DNA of 64,000 nt from positions 186,001 through 250,000 of the forward strand of contig JADJOP010000034.1 in the NCBI GenBank assembly GCA_016713735.1, in the 5' to 3' direction. This DNA comes from Bryobacterales bacterium (GTDB lineage Bacteria; Acidobacteriota; Terriglobia; Bryobacterales; Bryobacteraceae). Under the pieces are notes generated by a model, which did no database searches, was not told the DNA's origin, and saw nothing but the letters and a program-made list of their open reading frames with translations. How positions within the stretch are numbered: the stretch's first letter is position 1; every line of letters starts with the position of its first letter. The position numbers and the translations under genes were made by a program. Shown in pieces: positions 15,706 through 24,769 of the stretch.

Positions 15706-17151
15706 CTACTTGCGCCAGAAGGCGGGGATGAAGATGGCGAGGGCGGTGTAGAACTCGAGGCGGCCGGCGATCATGGCGGCGGAGAGGATCCACTTGGCGA
15801 GGGCGGACATGTGGCCGTAATTGTCGGCGGGGCCGACGGCGCCGAAGCCGGGGCCGATGGAGAACATGCAGGCGGTGACGGCGGAGATGCTGGTGATGAG
15901 GTCCTGACCGGTGGCGGCTACGAGGAGCGAAGCGCCGATGTGGAAGGTGAGGGCGAGGTAGACGAGGTTGAGGAAGCTCTGCACGGTTTTTTCGGGCATG
16001 GCTTCGCCGCCGATGAAGATGGCGAAGACGCCGCGGCGTTCGACCATTTTCTTAAACTCGCGGTGGATGACTTCGAACAGGAGCAGGAGGCGGGCCATTT
16101 TGATGCCGCCGGCGGTGGAGCCGGTGCAGCCGCCGACGAACATGAGGGCGAAGAGGACCAGTTGGGCGACGTGGGGCCAGACCTCGAAGTCGTGTGTGGC
16201 AAAGCCGGTGGTGGTGCTGATGGAGGCGACCTGGAAGAGGGCTTCGCGGAAGGCCTTTTCGTAGCCGATGTGGCCGCGGGCGAGGAGGCTGATCCAAACG
16301 ACGAGGGTGGAGGCGGCGATGAGGAAGAGGTAGCCGCGGATTTCGGCGTCGCGCCAGAAGCGTGTGCCGCGCCGCTCGATGAGGAGCATGTAGTGGCGCG
16401 TGAAGTTCATGGCGGCGAGCAGCATAAAGAACGCGATGACGTATTCGATGTAGGCGCTGGAGAAGCCGCCGATGCTGGCGGTGCGCGTGGAGAAGCCGCC
16501 GGTGCCGAGTGTGGAGAAGGTGTGGCAGAGGGCTTCAAACCAGGTCATGCCGCCGGCTTTGAGAAGGAAGACGAGCACGACGGTCATGAGGAAGTAGATC
16601 CGCCAGAGGGCCATGGCGGTTTCGGCGATGCGGGGTTTCAGTTTTTCGGACTTGGCGCCGGAGAACTCGGCGCGGTAGAGATGAACGCCGCCGACCCCGA
16701 GCAAGGGGAGGATGGCGATGCCGAGGAGGACGACGCCCATGCCGCCGATCCAGTGAGCGAAGTGACGCCAGAACTGGACGGATGGGGGCAGCACTTCGAC
16801 CTTTGCGAGCACGGTGGCGCCGGTGGTGGTGAAGCCGGAGGCGGCTTCAAAGACGGCGTCGGCGAAGGTGGGGTAATGGGGTGTGAAGTAGAAGGGCAAG
16901 CCGCCGAGGATGGCGGCGGCGACCCAGAGGACGACGACGAGGAGGATTCCTTCGCGGACGGCAAGCTCAGTGCGCGGCTTTTCGCCGGCGTAGCGGAGCG
17001 AGAATCCGACAGCGGCCATGATGAGCAGGGTGTAGCCGCAGGGGCGGAGGTCGTCGCCATAGAGGAGCGCGACGAAGAGGGGGACGAGGAGGGTGGAGCC
17101 GAGCAGGAGGATGAAGAGGCCGGCGATGAAGGCGACGGCGCGGAAACGCAT
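15706..17151 (-). CDS. trkH: Trk potassium uptake protein TrkH
   Basis: 481 residues, full length for the K+-translocating subunit of Trk/Ktr. Four pore-loop repeats are visible, each with a filter glycine: SGFTTTGATV, STLGTGGFST, SISTTTGFAT and SIGPGFGAVG. Hydrophobic helices flank each loop. The start codon overlaps the trkA stop by one base (17151), so trkA and trkH are translationally coupled in the order trkA-trkH. TrkA gates the channel by binding NAD(H) and nucleotides at the cytosolic face. No defect is seen. Confidence 0.95.
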   Translation of the reverse strand: MRFRAVAFIAGLFILLLGSTLLVPLFVALLYGDDLRPCGYTLLIMAAVGFSLRYAGEKPRTELAVREGILLVVVLWVAAAILGGLPFYFTPHYPTFADAVFEAASGFTTTGATVLAKVEVLPPSVQFWRHFAHWIGGMGVVLLGIAILPLLGVGGVHLYRAEFSGAKSEKLKPRIAETAMALWRIYFLMTVVLVFLLKAGGMTWFEALCHTFSTLGTGGFSTRTASIGGFSSAYIEYVIAFFMLLAAMNFTRHYMLLIERRGTRFWRDAEIRGYLFLIAASTLVVWISLLARGHIGYEKAFREALFQVASISTTTGFATHDFEVWPHVAQLVLFALMFVGGCTGSTAGGIKMARLLLLFEVIHREFKKMVERRGVFAIFIGGEAMPEKTVQSFLNLVYLALTFHIGASLLVAATGQDLITSISAVTACMFSIGPGFGAVGPADNYGHMSALAKWILSAAMIAGRLEFYTALAIFIPAFWRK

Positions 17152-18527
17152 CAGCGGGGTCCTTTGACGCGGTCGGCGAGGAACATCTGTTCCAGTTTGG
17201 GGACGACGTGTTCGAGGGCGAAGAAGATGACGCGGTCGCCAGGTTCGATTTGGGCGTTGCCACGGGGGATGAGGGTTTCGCCGTTGGAGCGGGCGATGGC
17301 GCCGACGATGCAGCCCTCGGGGAGCTTGAGGGTGCGCAGGGGGCAGCCGACGTATTTGGAGCCGGCGGTGGCGACGAGTTCGATAGCCTCGGCCTCTTCC
17401 TGGCGGAAGGTGGTGACCGACTGCACGCGGCCTTTGCGGACGTAACGGAGAATGCCATCGACGGCGGCGAGGCGCGGGCTGACGGTGGTGCTGATGCCGA
17501 GGCGCTGGGCCATGGGGAGGTAGTTGAGGCGGTTGACGAGGGCGGCGACCTTTTTCACGCCGAGGCGGCGGGCGAGGAGGGAGGCGATGATGTTGTCCTC
17601 GTCGTCGTTGGTGAGCGCAAGGAAGGCGTCGGCGCCTTCGATGTTTTCCTCCACCAGGGTTGCTTCATCGGTGCCGTCGCCGTGAACGACGATGGTATTG
17701 CGGAGCAGTTGGGAGATCTTTTCGCAGCGGTCGAGATTGCGTTCGAAGAGTTTGACGGTGACGCCCTGGGACTCGAGGTCACTGGCGATCTGGATGCCGA
17801 CCTGCTTACCGCCGAGGATGAAGACGCGGTCGAGGGAGGGCTGCGGGGTGATGCCCATGAAGCGGAAGTCGTCGTCAAGATCGGAGCGCCGCGTGATGAT
17901 GAACACGTGATCGCCATCGCGGAGGGTATCGGAGCCGTGGGGGATGATGACCTGCGAGCCGCGGAAGATCATGGCGATGAGGGAGTTCACGGGGGGGCCG
18001 GCGCGGTCGAGCTCTTCCATGGTTTTGCCGACGGCCCAATGGGAGGCGTCGAGAATGAGGCCGAAGACCTTGATCTCGCCTCCCGCGAAGTCAATGATGT
18101 CGGAGACGCCGGGCAATCCGAGGACGGGGAGGAGGCGGTGGACCATCTCCGATTCGGGGTGAATCATGTGGTCGATGCGAAGGCCGGCGCCGACACAGAC
18201 CTGGTGCCACTCGTGGATTTCGTGGGTACGGACGCGGGCGATTTTGGTGATGGTGGAGGATTCGGCCTGGGCGATGAGACAAGCGAGAAGATTGGCCTTG
18301 TCGTCATCGGTGACGGCGATGAGGAGGTCGGCGTTGCCGACGCCGGCTTCGCGCATGGTGCGGACGCTGGTGGCGCTGCCGCGGTGGACGCGGGCGTCGA
18401 GAGCATCTTCTAATTCCGAGCAGCGGTTGGGATTCTGCTCAATGAGGATGACCTCGTTGCCTTCATAGGCGAGGCGGCGGGCAACCAGGGCGGCGACTTC
18501 ACCGCCTCCGGCAATTAGAACTCGCAT
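17151..18527 (-). CDS. trkA: Trk potassium transport regulatory protein TrkA
   Basis: 458 residues with two full RCK halves. The first Rossmann motif is IAGGGEVAALVARRL with an acidic strand-2 end (VILIEQNPNRC); TrkA_C follows at about residues 135-220. The second motif is FILGGKQVGIQIA with VKLFERNLDRC, then a second TrkA_C (TLKLPEGCIVGAIAR). It is a peripheral cytosolic ring protein controlling TrkH conductance in response to NAD(H)/ATP and perhaps c-di-AMP. It is the first gene of the trkA-trkH pair; the upstream gap to 18579 (51 bp) holds only its promoter region. Confidence 0.95.
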   Translation of the reverse strand: MRVLIAGGGEVAALVARRLAYEGNEVILIEQNPNRCSELEDALDARVHRGSATSVRTMREAGVGNADLLIAVTDDDKANLLACLIAQAESSTITKIARVRTHEIHEWHQVCVGAGLRIDHMIHPESEMVHRLLPVLGLPGVSDIIDFAGGEIKVFGLILDASHWAVGKTMEELDRAGPPVNSLIAMIFRGSQVIIPHGSDTLRDGDHVFIITRRSDLDDDFRFMGITPQPSLDRVFILGGKQVGIQIASDLESQGVTVKLFERNLDRCEKISQLLRNTIVVHGDGTDEATLVEENIEGADAFLALTNDDEDNIIASLLARRLGVKKVAALVNRLNYLPMAQRLGISTTVSPRLAAVDGILRYVRKGRVQSVTTFRQEEAEAIELVATAGSKYVGCPLRTLKLPEGCIVGAIARSNGETLIPRGNAQIEPGDRVIFFALEHVVPKLEQMFLADRVKGPR

Positions 18528-18578
18528 GCAAATCGTGAGGCTATCACGGCCGTGTGCAGGGAGGGGGCGGAGCGGGGA

Positions 18579-18980
18579 TCATTCGATGACGAAGGGGCCG
18601 GGCTTATCGAGGGTGAGATAGCGGCCGTCCTTGTCCTCGGCGTCGAGGCGGTAGCTGACCATGCGGGCCTGGGAGTTGGTTTGCGCTTCGAGGACGCCTT
18701 CCTCACCGGGTTCGACGGTGAGCCTGGTGACTTCGATGCTGCGGCGGGAGATGAGCTTGTCGTCGGCGTCGAGGAACTCAAAGAAGAGAATGATGCCTTT
18801 GAAGGGGTGATTGGAGCCGTTGCGCACGACGCCGTCAAAGACGATCATGCTCTGTTCGCGGCGGACTTCCATTTTGACGACGATGAGATCAGGCCCGGAC
18901 CCCTCCTTGCTCTTGGGCTTCTTCTTCTGGGGAAACGCACAAAGAACGATCAGGAAGGCGAGCACCAGCGCGCGCTTCAT
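18579..18980 (-). CDS. Small secreted FxLYD-like protein
   Basis: 133 residues. A signal peptide spans about residues 1-17 (KRALVLAFLIVLCAF), followed by a Lys-rich linker and a single beta-sandwich of about 100 residues (VVRNGSNHPFKGIILFFEFLD, then RLTVEPGEEG). The pattern, a conserved V-x-N-x-S/T turn then F/L-x-x-x-FFEF, resembles the FxLYD fold of bacterial lipoproteins and envelope proteins. A TACACT box 6 nt before the ATG (18987-18992) suggests a leaderless mRNA. It is next to trkA with a 51-bp gap but may be independent. Function unknown. Confidence 0.65.
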   Translation of the reverse strand: MKRALVLAFLIVLCAFPQKKKPKSKEGSGPDLIVVKMEVRREQSMIVFDGVVRNGSNHPFKGIILFFEFLDADDKLISRRSIEVTRLTVEPGEEGVLEAQTNSQARMVSYRLDAEDKDGRYLTLDKPGPFVIE

Positions 18981-19062
18981 GGAATGAGTGTAGCAAGGGC
19001 GGGCCGGGCGATTGCGAGGGAGGGCGCTGGGCCGGGTAGCGATGACCGTGGCGTCGGCTTGC

Positions 19063-19068
19063 TATCCT
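19063..19068 (+). promoter_or_regulatory. -10 box, leaderless asparaginase transcript
   Basis: TATCCT at 19063-19068 is 6 nt before the ATG at 19075. No ribosome-binding site lies between them. The same spacing occurs at several other gene starts in the window. Confidence 0.5.
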
Positions 19069-19074
19069 TTTGCC

Positions 19075-20196
19075 ATGATTTCCCGGCGAAACTGGTTCCT
19101 GTCCTCAGCCGCGCTGGCAGCGGCCGCGCCCAGCCAGGCGCAAACGGCGAGCGGTAAGTTTGTTTCGATCTCATCGAGCAACGGCCTGCGGGCGGTGACG
19201 CTGGCGGTGACGCTGATGAAGCAGCGCAACTACGACACGCTCGATGCGGCGATCTCTGGCGTGAACATCCAGGAGGAGGATCCGGAAGACACTTCGGTGG
19301 GTTATGGCGGGCTGCCGAATGAAGAAGGCATAGTCGAACTGGACGCGAGCGTGATGCATGGGCCGACGCGGCGGGCGGGCTCGGTGGCGTCGATTCGCGG
19401 GATCAAGACGCCGTCGAAGGTCGCCAAGCTGGTGATGGAGCGGACGGACCACATCATGCTGGTGGGCGAGGGGGCGCTGCGGTTTGCCAAGGCGCACGGG
19501 TTTAAGGAAGAGGAACTGCTGACGGAGAAGTCGCGCAAGGCGTGGCTGATTTGGAAGGAGTCGCTGCGGGATGGACGGGGGCATGGGAATTGGGGGCCAG
19601 GATTGGATGCGCCGGGGGAGGCGGGGCGGGAGTCGCCACAGGCGTGGCTGCGGGAGCGGTATCCGAATGAGAGTCCGGAGTTCCTGGCGTGGGCGTGGGA
19701 GGTGGCGACGCATCCGATCACGGGCACGATCAATTGCCTGACGCTGAACGGCAAGGGCGAGATGTCGGGCGTGACGACGACGAGCGGGCTTTCGTGGAAG
19801 CTGCCGGGGCGTGTGGGCGATTCGCCGATCATCGGGGCGGGGCTGTTTGTCGACCAGGATCATGGCGCGGCGGGCTCAACGGGGCGCGGCGAAGAGAACA
19901 TCCGCGTGGCCGGGGCGCACACGGTGGTGGAGAACATGCGGCACGGCATGAGCGCGAAGGATGCGGTGCTGGATTGCCTGAAGCGGGTGGCGCGCAATTA
20001 CAACAACGACTGGAAGAAGCTGGAGCAGTTTGACCTGAACTTCTACGCGCTGCGCAAGGATGGCGATTTCGCGGGCGGGTCGTTGTGGAACGGGAGCTAT
20101 TCGCGCGGGCAGTTCCGGCCGCGGCGGTTTGCGGTGAATGTGGACGGCAATGCGCGGTTGGAGGATTGCATTTTCCTGCTGGAACGGAAGGCGTGA
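19075..20196 (+). CDS. Tat-exported N4-(beta-N-acetylglucosaminyl)-L-asparaginase-like Ntn hydrolase
   Basis: 373 residues from the ATG at 19075, which gives a Tat signal (ISRRNWF, then an Ala-rich core). The protein follows the glycosylasparaginase plan: an alpha chain with SVGYGGLPNEEGIVELDASVMHG, then HPITGT218INC, where Thr218 is the predicted autocleavage site and nucleophile, then SGLSWKLPGRVGDSPIIGAG and HGAAGSTGRGEE in the beta chain. The mature enzyme would split GlcNAc-Asn bonds or related beta-aspartyl substrates outside the cytoplasm. The next gene, a CE15-like esterase, starts 2 bp after the stop, so they form one operon. Substrate range (glycoasparagine versus isoaspartyl dipeptide) is uncertain. 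Confidence 0.88.
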   Translation: MISRRNWFLSSAALAAAAPSQAQTASGKFVSISSSNGLRAVTLAVTLMKQRNYDTLDAAISGVNIQEEDPEDTSVGYGGLPNEEGIVELDASVMHGPTRRAGSVASIRGIKTPSKVAKLVMERTDHIMLVGEGALRFAKAHGFKEEELLTEKSRKAWLIWKESLRDGRGHGNWGPGLDAPGEAGRESPQAWLRERYPNESPEFLAWAWEVATHPITGTINCLTLNGKGEMSGVTTTSGLSWKLPGRVGDSPIIGAGLFVDQDHGAAGSTGRGEENIRVAGAHTVVENMRHGMSAKDAVLDCLKRVARNYNNDWKKLEQFDLNFYALRKDGDFAGGSLWNGSYSRGQFRPRRFAVNVDGNARLEDCIFLLERKA

Positions 20197-20198
20197 CC

Positions 20199-21455
20199 AT
20201 GAGATTCAATGCGAGACTCACGGCGATGCTCACGGCGGCCCTGTTGCTTGCCACGGCGGCTTTGGCGCAGAACCCCGACGCCAATTACGACGAAGCAAAG
20301 GTGGGCACGTATCAGTTGCCCGATTTGCTGGGTGGGGCGAAGTCAGCGAAGGAGTGGAAGGAGAAGCGGCGGCCGGAGATTCTGCGGCTGTTTGTTGAGG
20401 AGATGTTCGGCGTGGCGCCGGGCAAGCCGAAGAACATGAGCTTCGAGGTGGTGGAGCGCGGCGAGGCGTTTGGCGGGAAGGCGGAGCGGACGCAGGTGCA
20501 GGTGGCGTTTGATAAGGGACCAAACGCTCCGAAAATGGAGATTCTGCTCTATCTGCCGGCGGGGGCGAAGGGCAAGGTTCCGGTGTTCCTGGGGCTGAAT
20601 TTTCAGGGTAACCATGCGGTGACGGAAGACGCGGCGGTGCGGCTGACGCGGTCGTGGATGCGGAATGCACCGGGGAACAAGGCAAGCGAGGAGAAGCGCG
20701 GGGCGGCGAAGTCGCGGTGGGACATCGATGCGATTCTGGCGCGGGGCTACGGGCTGGCGACGATCTATTACGGCGACATTGACCCGGACTTCGATGATGG
20801 GTTTCAGAACGGCGTCCACCCTCTGTTCTACAAGCCGGGGCAGACGAAGCCGGCGGCGAATGAGTGGGGTTCGATTGGAGCGTGGGCGTGGGGGTTGTCG
20901 CGGGCTCTCGACTATTTGGAGACGAATCCGCGCGTGGATGCGAAGCGTGTGGCCGTGTTGGGGCATTCGCGGTTGGGGAAGACGTCGCTTTGGGCGGGGG
21001 CGATGGATGAGCGGTTCGCGCTGGTGATCTCGAATGACTCGGGGGCGGGGGGCGCGGCGCTGAGCCGTCGCATCTATGGTGAAGAGGTGCGGCATCTGAA
21101 TAAGAGCTTTCCGCACTGGTTTGACGGGAATTTTAAGAAGTACAGCTCAAACGAGGCGGCGCTGCCGTTTGACCAGCACATGCTGATTGCGCTGATGGCG
21201 CCGCGGCCGGTGTACATTGCCAGCGCGGTGGAGGACAAGTGGGCCGACCCGAAAGGCGAGTTCCTCTCCGGGATGCATGCCACGCCGGCGTACAAGCTGT
21301 TCGGCAAAGAGGGCATGCCGGCGGCGGAGATGCCTGGGATTGAGCAGCCGGTGATGGGGACGATCGGGTATCACGTGCGGCGCGGCAAGCATGATGTGAC
21401 GTCGTATGACTGGGAGCAGTATTTGAAGTTCGCTGACATGCACCTTGCGAAGTAG
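20199..21455 (+). CDS. CE15-like glucuronoyl (methyl)esterase, secreted
   Basis: 418 residues starting at the ATG at 20199, which gives a clean signal peptide (LTAMLTAALLLATAALAQ). The alpha/beta-hydrolase domain has Ser257 in GHSRLGKTS, the diagnostic CE15 nucleophile elbow, and the catalytic His in RRGKHDVTSYDW (about 398). NDSGAGGAALSRR and FDGNF lie in the expected order. CE15 enzymes cleave ester bonds between lignin alcohols and 4-O-methyl-glucuronic acid on xylan. It is co-transcribed with the glycosylasparaginase-like gene (2-bp gap). Acetyl esterase activity is an alternative, since bacterial members vary. Confidence 0.88.
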   Translation: MRFNARLTAMLTAALLLATAALAQNPDANYDEAKVGTYQLPDLLGGAKSAKEWKEKRRPEILRLFVEEMFGVAPGKPKNMSFEVVERGEAFGGKAERTQVQVAFDKGPNAPKMEILLYLPAGAKGKVPVFLGLNFQGNHAVTEDAAVRLTRSWMRNAPGNKASEEKRGAAKSRWDIDAILARGYGLATIYYGDIDPDFDDGFQNGVHPLFYKPGQTKPAANEWGSIGAWAWGLSRALDYLETNPRVDAKRVAVLGHSRLGKTSLWAGAMDERFALVISNDSGAGGAALSRRIYGEEVRHLNKSFPHWFDGNFKKYSSNEAALPFDQHMLIALMAPRPVYIASAVEDKWADPKGEFLSGMHATPAYKLFGKEGMPAAEMPGIEQPVMGTIGYHVRRGKHDVTSYDWEQYLKFADMHLAK

Positions 21456-21458
21456 CGC

Positions 21459-22967
21459 TCAGGCGGGTGTGATGCGGCCGGAGCCCACGCGCGTGACGAG
21501 TGTGCGGGCTAGTTCCATGTCGGGTTGCGGCGTGGTGAGCGAGACGACGTGGAACCACTGCGATTGGACGCGCGCGTCGTCGGCATCGATCAGCGTGTAG
21601 CCGCGGCGGAAGAGGTTGACGTATTTCACGTGCGGGTGTGTGGCTTCGACGAAGCGCTGGAGGATGCCGGCCTGTGTGCCTTCGACGATGCCGGGTGAGG
21701 TGATGCCGGGGGCGACGAATTCGACGGCGAGGGGGGCGGCGTTTGGCTGGAAGGGATCGATTGTGATTTCGTTGGCCCAGGAGGAGTGGATGTCGCCGGA
21801 GAGGACGACGACGTTGGGGATGGCGTTGGCGGCGATGAATTCCAACAGGCGGTTGCGCGAGGCGGGGTAGCCGTCCCACTGGTCGGGGTTGAGCGGGGAG
21901 CCGTCGGTGTTGCGGAGCTGGCCCATCATGACCTGCTGGCCGATCATGTGCCAGAGCGCGCCGTGTTCGACGGAGGCGGCGAGTTCGCGTTGGAGCCATT
22001 GCTCCTGATGGTGGCCGAGGATGGAGCGCGAGGGGTCGTTGAGCAGCGGGCTGGAGGCGGGGAGTTGAGCGGAGCGTCCGGCGAGGCGGGCGTCGAGCAT
22101 GATGAGTGTGGCGAGGGTGCCGAAACGGAAGGTGCGGTAAATGTTTCCGTCGAGGAAGGGCTGTTCGCGCACGGGGAGCCACTCGTTCCAGGCTTGCAGC
22201 GCGACGGCGCGGCGGACGGACCAGGGGCCTTCGGTGGCGGGGTTGTGGTTTTCGGCGCCGTCGGAATAGGAGTTGTTGGCGGTTTCGTGATCGTCGTAGA
22301 CGATGATCCAGGGGTGGAGGCGGTGGGCTTCCTGGAGGTCGGGGTCGGTGCGGTATTGGGCGTAGCGCTGGCGGTAATCGGCGAGGGTGAGGAGTTCCTT
22401 GTCGGGGAGGGGGACGCGGCCGAGGGCGGAGCCGTCGCCATAGGCGCTGTTGGCGTACTCGTAGATGTAGTCGCCGACGTGGACGACGGCGTCGAGATCG
22501 GCGAGCGCGGCCATGTGACGGTAGGCGTGGAAGTAGCCGTAGGGGAGATTGGAGCAGGCGGCGAGGGCGAGGCGGAGGCGGGGCGTGGCGCCGAGGGGGA
22601 GGGTGCGTGTGCGGCCGATGGGGGAGAGGGCGTTGGCGGAGGCGAATTGGTAGTAGTAGGTGGCGCCGGGTTCGAGGCGGGCGACGTCGACTTTGACGGT
22701 GAAGTCGAAGGCGGCGGAGGTGGAGGTGAGGCCGCGTTGGAGGATGGGGTCCATGGTGGGGGAGCGCGAGAGGGACCATTCGACGGGGAGGAGGGCGGGG
22801 GCGGGTTCGGCGGGCGTGAGGCGGGTCCAGAGGAGGACGCGGTCGAGGAGCGGGTCGCCGCTGGCGACGCCGTGGAGGAAGCGGACGGCGGATTGCGCGG
22901 GGGCGAGCGAGGCGGCGGAGAGGGAGAGGGTGGCGGTGCGGGCGAAGCGCCGGCGCGAGAGGGACAC
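21459..22967 (-). CDS. phoD: Tat-exported PhoD-family alkaline phosphatase/phosphodiesterase
   Basis: 502 residues from a GTG start with an AAGGAGG ribosome-binding site. A Tat signal (SLSRRRFARTATLSL) is followed by the PhoD N-terminal beta domain (FLHGVASGDPLLDRVLLWTRL). The metallophosphoesterase domain has GDYIYE (165-170), YDDHETANN and LSGDIHSSW, the ligands for the Fe/Ca active site. PhoD releases phosphate from phosphomono- and diesters, including teichoic acid, under phosphate limitation. It is convergent with the CE15-like gene (3-bp gap). No Pho box was recognised upstream. The family is certain; the precise substrate is not. Confidence 0.93.
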   Translation of the reverse strand: MSLSRRRFARTATLSLSAASLAPAQSAVRFLHGVASGDPLLDRVLLWTRLTPAEPAPALLPVEWSLSRSPTMDPILQRGLTSTSAAFDFTVKVDVARLEPGATYYYQFASANALSPIGRTRTLPLGATPRLRLALAACSNLPYGYFHAYRHMAALADLDAVVHVGDYIYEYANSAYGDGSALGRVPLPDKELLTLADYRQRYAQYRTDPDLQEAHRLHPWIIVYDDHETANNSYSDGAENHNPATEGPWSVRRAVALQAWNEWLPVREQPFLDGNIYRTFRFGTLATLIMLDARLAGRSAQLPASSPLLNDPSRSILGHHQEQWLQRELAASVEHGALWHMIGQQVMMGQLRNTDGSPLNPDQWDGYPASRNRLLEFIAANAIPNVVVLSGDIHSSWANEITIDPFQPNAAPLAVEFVAPGITSPGIVEGTQAGILQRFVEATHPHVKYVNLFRRGYTLIDADDARVQSQWFHVVSLTTPQPDMELARTLVTRVGSGRITPA

Positions 22968-23058
22968 GGGTGGCCTCCTTGGCTGGCTGGGTTTAGCGTA
23001 GCAGGGTGGTGCGGGGGAACAAAGGGGCGGGGTGGGGTGTCTGAGAGAGGTGATGGTG

Positions 23059-23466
23059 ATGCGTGGGATGGTGAGTTACCGGGTGGTGGCGGTGGGGTAT
23101 TTGGTGGCTTGGGTCGTGATGGACCAACTCGTTCTGCGGAGTAAAGGCGTTGTCGGGGAGCCGGTGTGTTTTGATCCTCGCTACATGTGGGAGACCATCC
23201 CGATGTGGCGAATCGTGGTTTCACTGCTCTCGATCGCCACCACATATTTCGTGGTGGGTCTGAGCATTGGCCTGAACCGAGCCGCCCCGCGATGGTGCGC
23301 GCTGATCTGTTTGATGGCCTTGTTCCCTGACGTGGAGCGCTATCTCTCGCTTCGGTGGCCCTGCATGGGTGGATTGGAGCGGTCTGCTTACTGGACTTGG
23401 GTCACTGCCCATGCCTTGATGTGCCTGCAGCACGCTATGCGGTGGGGAGCTCGGCCGTGCCGGTAG
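23059..23466 (+). CDS. Hypothetical membrane protein with atypical composition
   Basis: 135 residues from the ATG at 23059, which has GAGAGG 8 nt upstream; starts at 23053 or 23068 are also possible. Three hydrophobic segments (about residues 6-24, 45-70 and 75-92) are visible, with several Trp and Cys residues and a basic C-terminus. Codon use is less dominated by GCG/GGG/CTG than in the neighbours, and GC is visibly lower. It lies alone between the divergent phoD and the convergent enolase-superfamily gene. I recognise no family. A chance frame cannot be excluded, but length, ribosome-binding site and coherent helices argue for a real gene, perhaps acquired. Confidence 0.5.
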   Translation: MRGMVSYRVVAVGYLVAWVVMDQLVLRSKGVVGEPVCFDPRYMWETIPMWRIVVSLLSIATTYFVVGLSIGLNRAAPRWCALICLMALFPDVERYLSLRWPCMGGLERSAYWTWVTAHALMCLQHAMRWGARPCR

Positions 23467-23478
23467 ACGGCGCGCTCC

Positions 23479-24735
23479 CTATCCCCACCACGTCTCGCCC
23501 GCTGCCAGGTGCGCCTTGGCGACGTCGGGGTTGAGTTCGATGCCGAGGCCGGGGCGGTCGTGGACTTCGATGTAGCCGCCTTTGATGTAGGGGCCGTCGA
23601 GGAGGAGGAGCTTGTCCATCCAGTCGCCTTTGCCGGTGACGGTTTCGCAGGCGAGGAAGTCGCGGATGGAGCCGGCCCATTGGGCGTTGGCGTAGGTGTT
23701 CACCTGGGAGCCGGTGTTGTGGGTGGCCATGGGGAGGTTGTAGACCTCGGCGAAGTCGGCGATGCGCTTGGTTTCGAGGAAGCCGCCGGAGTTGCGGAGG
23801 TCGGGGTGGAGGATGTCGCAGCCCTGGTAGATGATGAAGTCCTTGAAGCCCTGGCGGCGGGCGGTGTTTTCGCCGGTGCAGATGGGCACTTTGGAGCTTT
23901 CGCAGAGGCGGGTCCAGGAGGTGGTGTATTCGACGCCGAGGGGGTCTTCGAGCCACACGGGTTTGATGCCTTCGACGGCCTGGGCGATCTGGATGCCGGT
24001 GCGGAGGTCGTATTCCCAGTGGCAGTGGACCATGATGTCGTGTTCCCAGCCGATGGCCTCGCGGCAGTTCTCGAAGCCCTTCTGGATGTTGATGAGTTCG
24101 CGCGTGGTGAGGACGCGGTTGGCGAGGTCGCGGGCGCTGTCTTCGGCGGGGCGCGTGTGGGGGAAACCAAATTTGTGGCAGGTGAAGCCGGCGGGGTCGG
24201 CCTTGACCTTGTCGGCCCATTCGCGGCAGGAAGCCTTGTCGAGCATGTTGCGCGGGGCGGCGTGGTCATAGACGCGGGTGCGTTTGCGGAACTGGCCGCC
24301 GAGGAGTTTGGAGGAAGGCTGGTTGAGGATCTTGCCGGCGAGGTCCCAGAGGGCCATGTCGATGCCGGAGGCGGCGCGCATGAAGGTGTGGGCGGAGCCG
24401 TCGGTGCGGGAGCCGGAGAGGTTGGAGGAGCCTTGGCCGAGGGTGGTGTAGAGGACGTCGATTTCGAGAGGGTCCTTGCCGATGAGCCAGGGCTTCAGGG
24501 AGTGGATCTGTTCCTTGACGCCGAAGCCCGGGCTGCCATAGGCTTCGGCGATGCCGTACATGCCGTTATCGGCGGTGATCTTCACAAGGACGTAGGTGCG
24601 GCCACCCTGGAGGGTCATGGTCTGAACGTCTTTGATCTTGTGGCGGCCCTTCTGCTGCGCGGAGAGAGTGTGGAAGCGGCTGAGGAAGGGCGCGGTGGCG
24701 GCAGCGGCGAGGAACTGGCGTCGGGAGATCGGCAT
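23479..24735 (-). CDS. Tat-signal enolase-superfamily enzyme (mandelate racemase / sugar-acid dehydratase group)
   Basis: 418 residues from the ATG at 24735. The N-terminus ISRRQFLAAAATAPFLSRF is a Tat signal, unusual for this superfamily. The capping domain (VLVKITADNGMYGIAEAYG) and barrel (MALWDLAGKI) are typical of MR/MLE proteins; acidic ligands lie in the WLEDPLG and CTGEN segments and the base His in ATHNTGS. The pattern IMVHCHWEYD at the second barrel strand suggests a sugar-acid dehydratase rather than a racemase. It is convergent with the small membrane protein and 34 bp downstream of the YwiC-like gene. Substrate unknown; an exported acid-sugar dehydratase is inference. Confidence 0.8.
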   Translation of the reverse strand: MPISRRQFLAAAATAPFLSRFHTLSAQQKGRHKIKDVQTMTLQGGRTYVLVKITADNGMYGIAEAYGSPGFGVKEQIHSLKPWLIGKDPLEIDVLYTTLGQGSSNLSGSRTDGSAHTFMRAASGIDMALWDLAGKILNQPSSKLLGGQFRKRTRVYDHAAPRNMLDKASCREWADKVKADPAGFTCHKFGFPHTRPAEDSARDLANRVLTTRELINIQKGFENCREAIGWEHDIMVHCHWEYDLRTGIQIAQAVEGIKPVWLEDPLGVEYTTSWTRLCESSKVPICTGENTARRQGFKDFIIYQGCDILHPDLRNSGGFLETKRIADFAEVYNLPMATHNTGSQVNTYANAQWAGSIRDFLACETVTGKGDWMDKLLLLDGPYIKGGYIEVHDRPGLGIELNPDVAKAHLAAGETWWG

Positions 24736-24769
24736 AATGAGGGCGAGACTATCACACTTCGCGGGGGAC

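Noticed and set aside
21133..22779. 548-codon minus-strand frame rich in Arg, Pro and His
   Set aside because: Out-of-frame reading of the phoD and esterase region; the composition is typical of GC-rich shadows.
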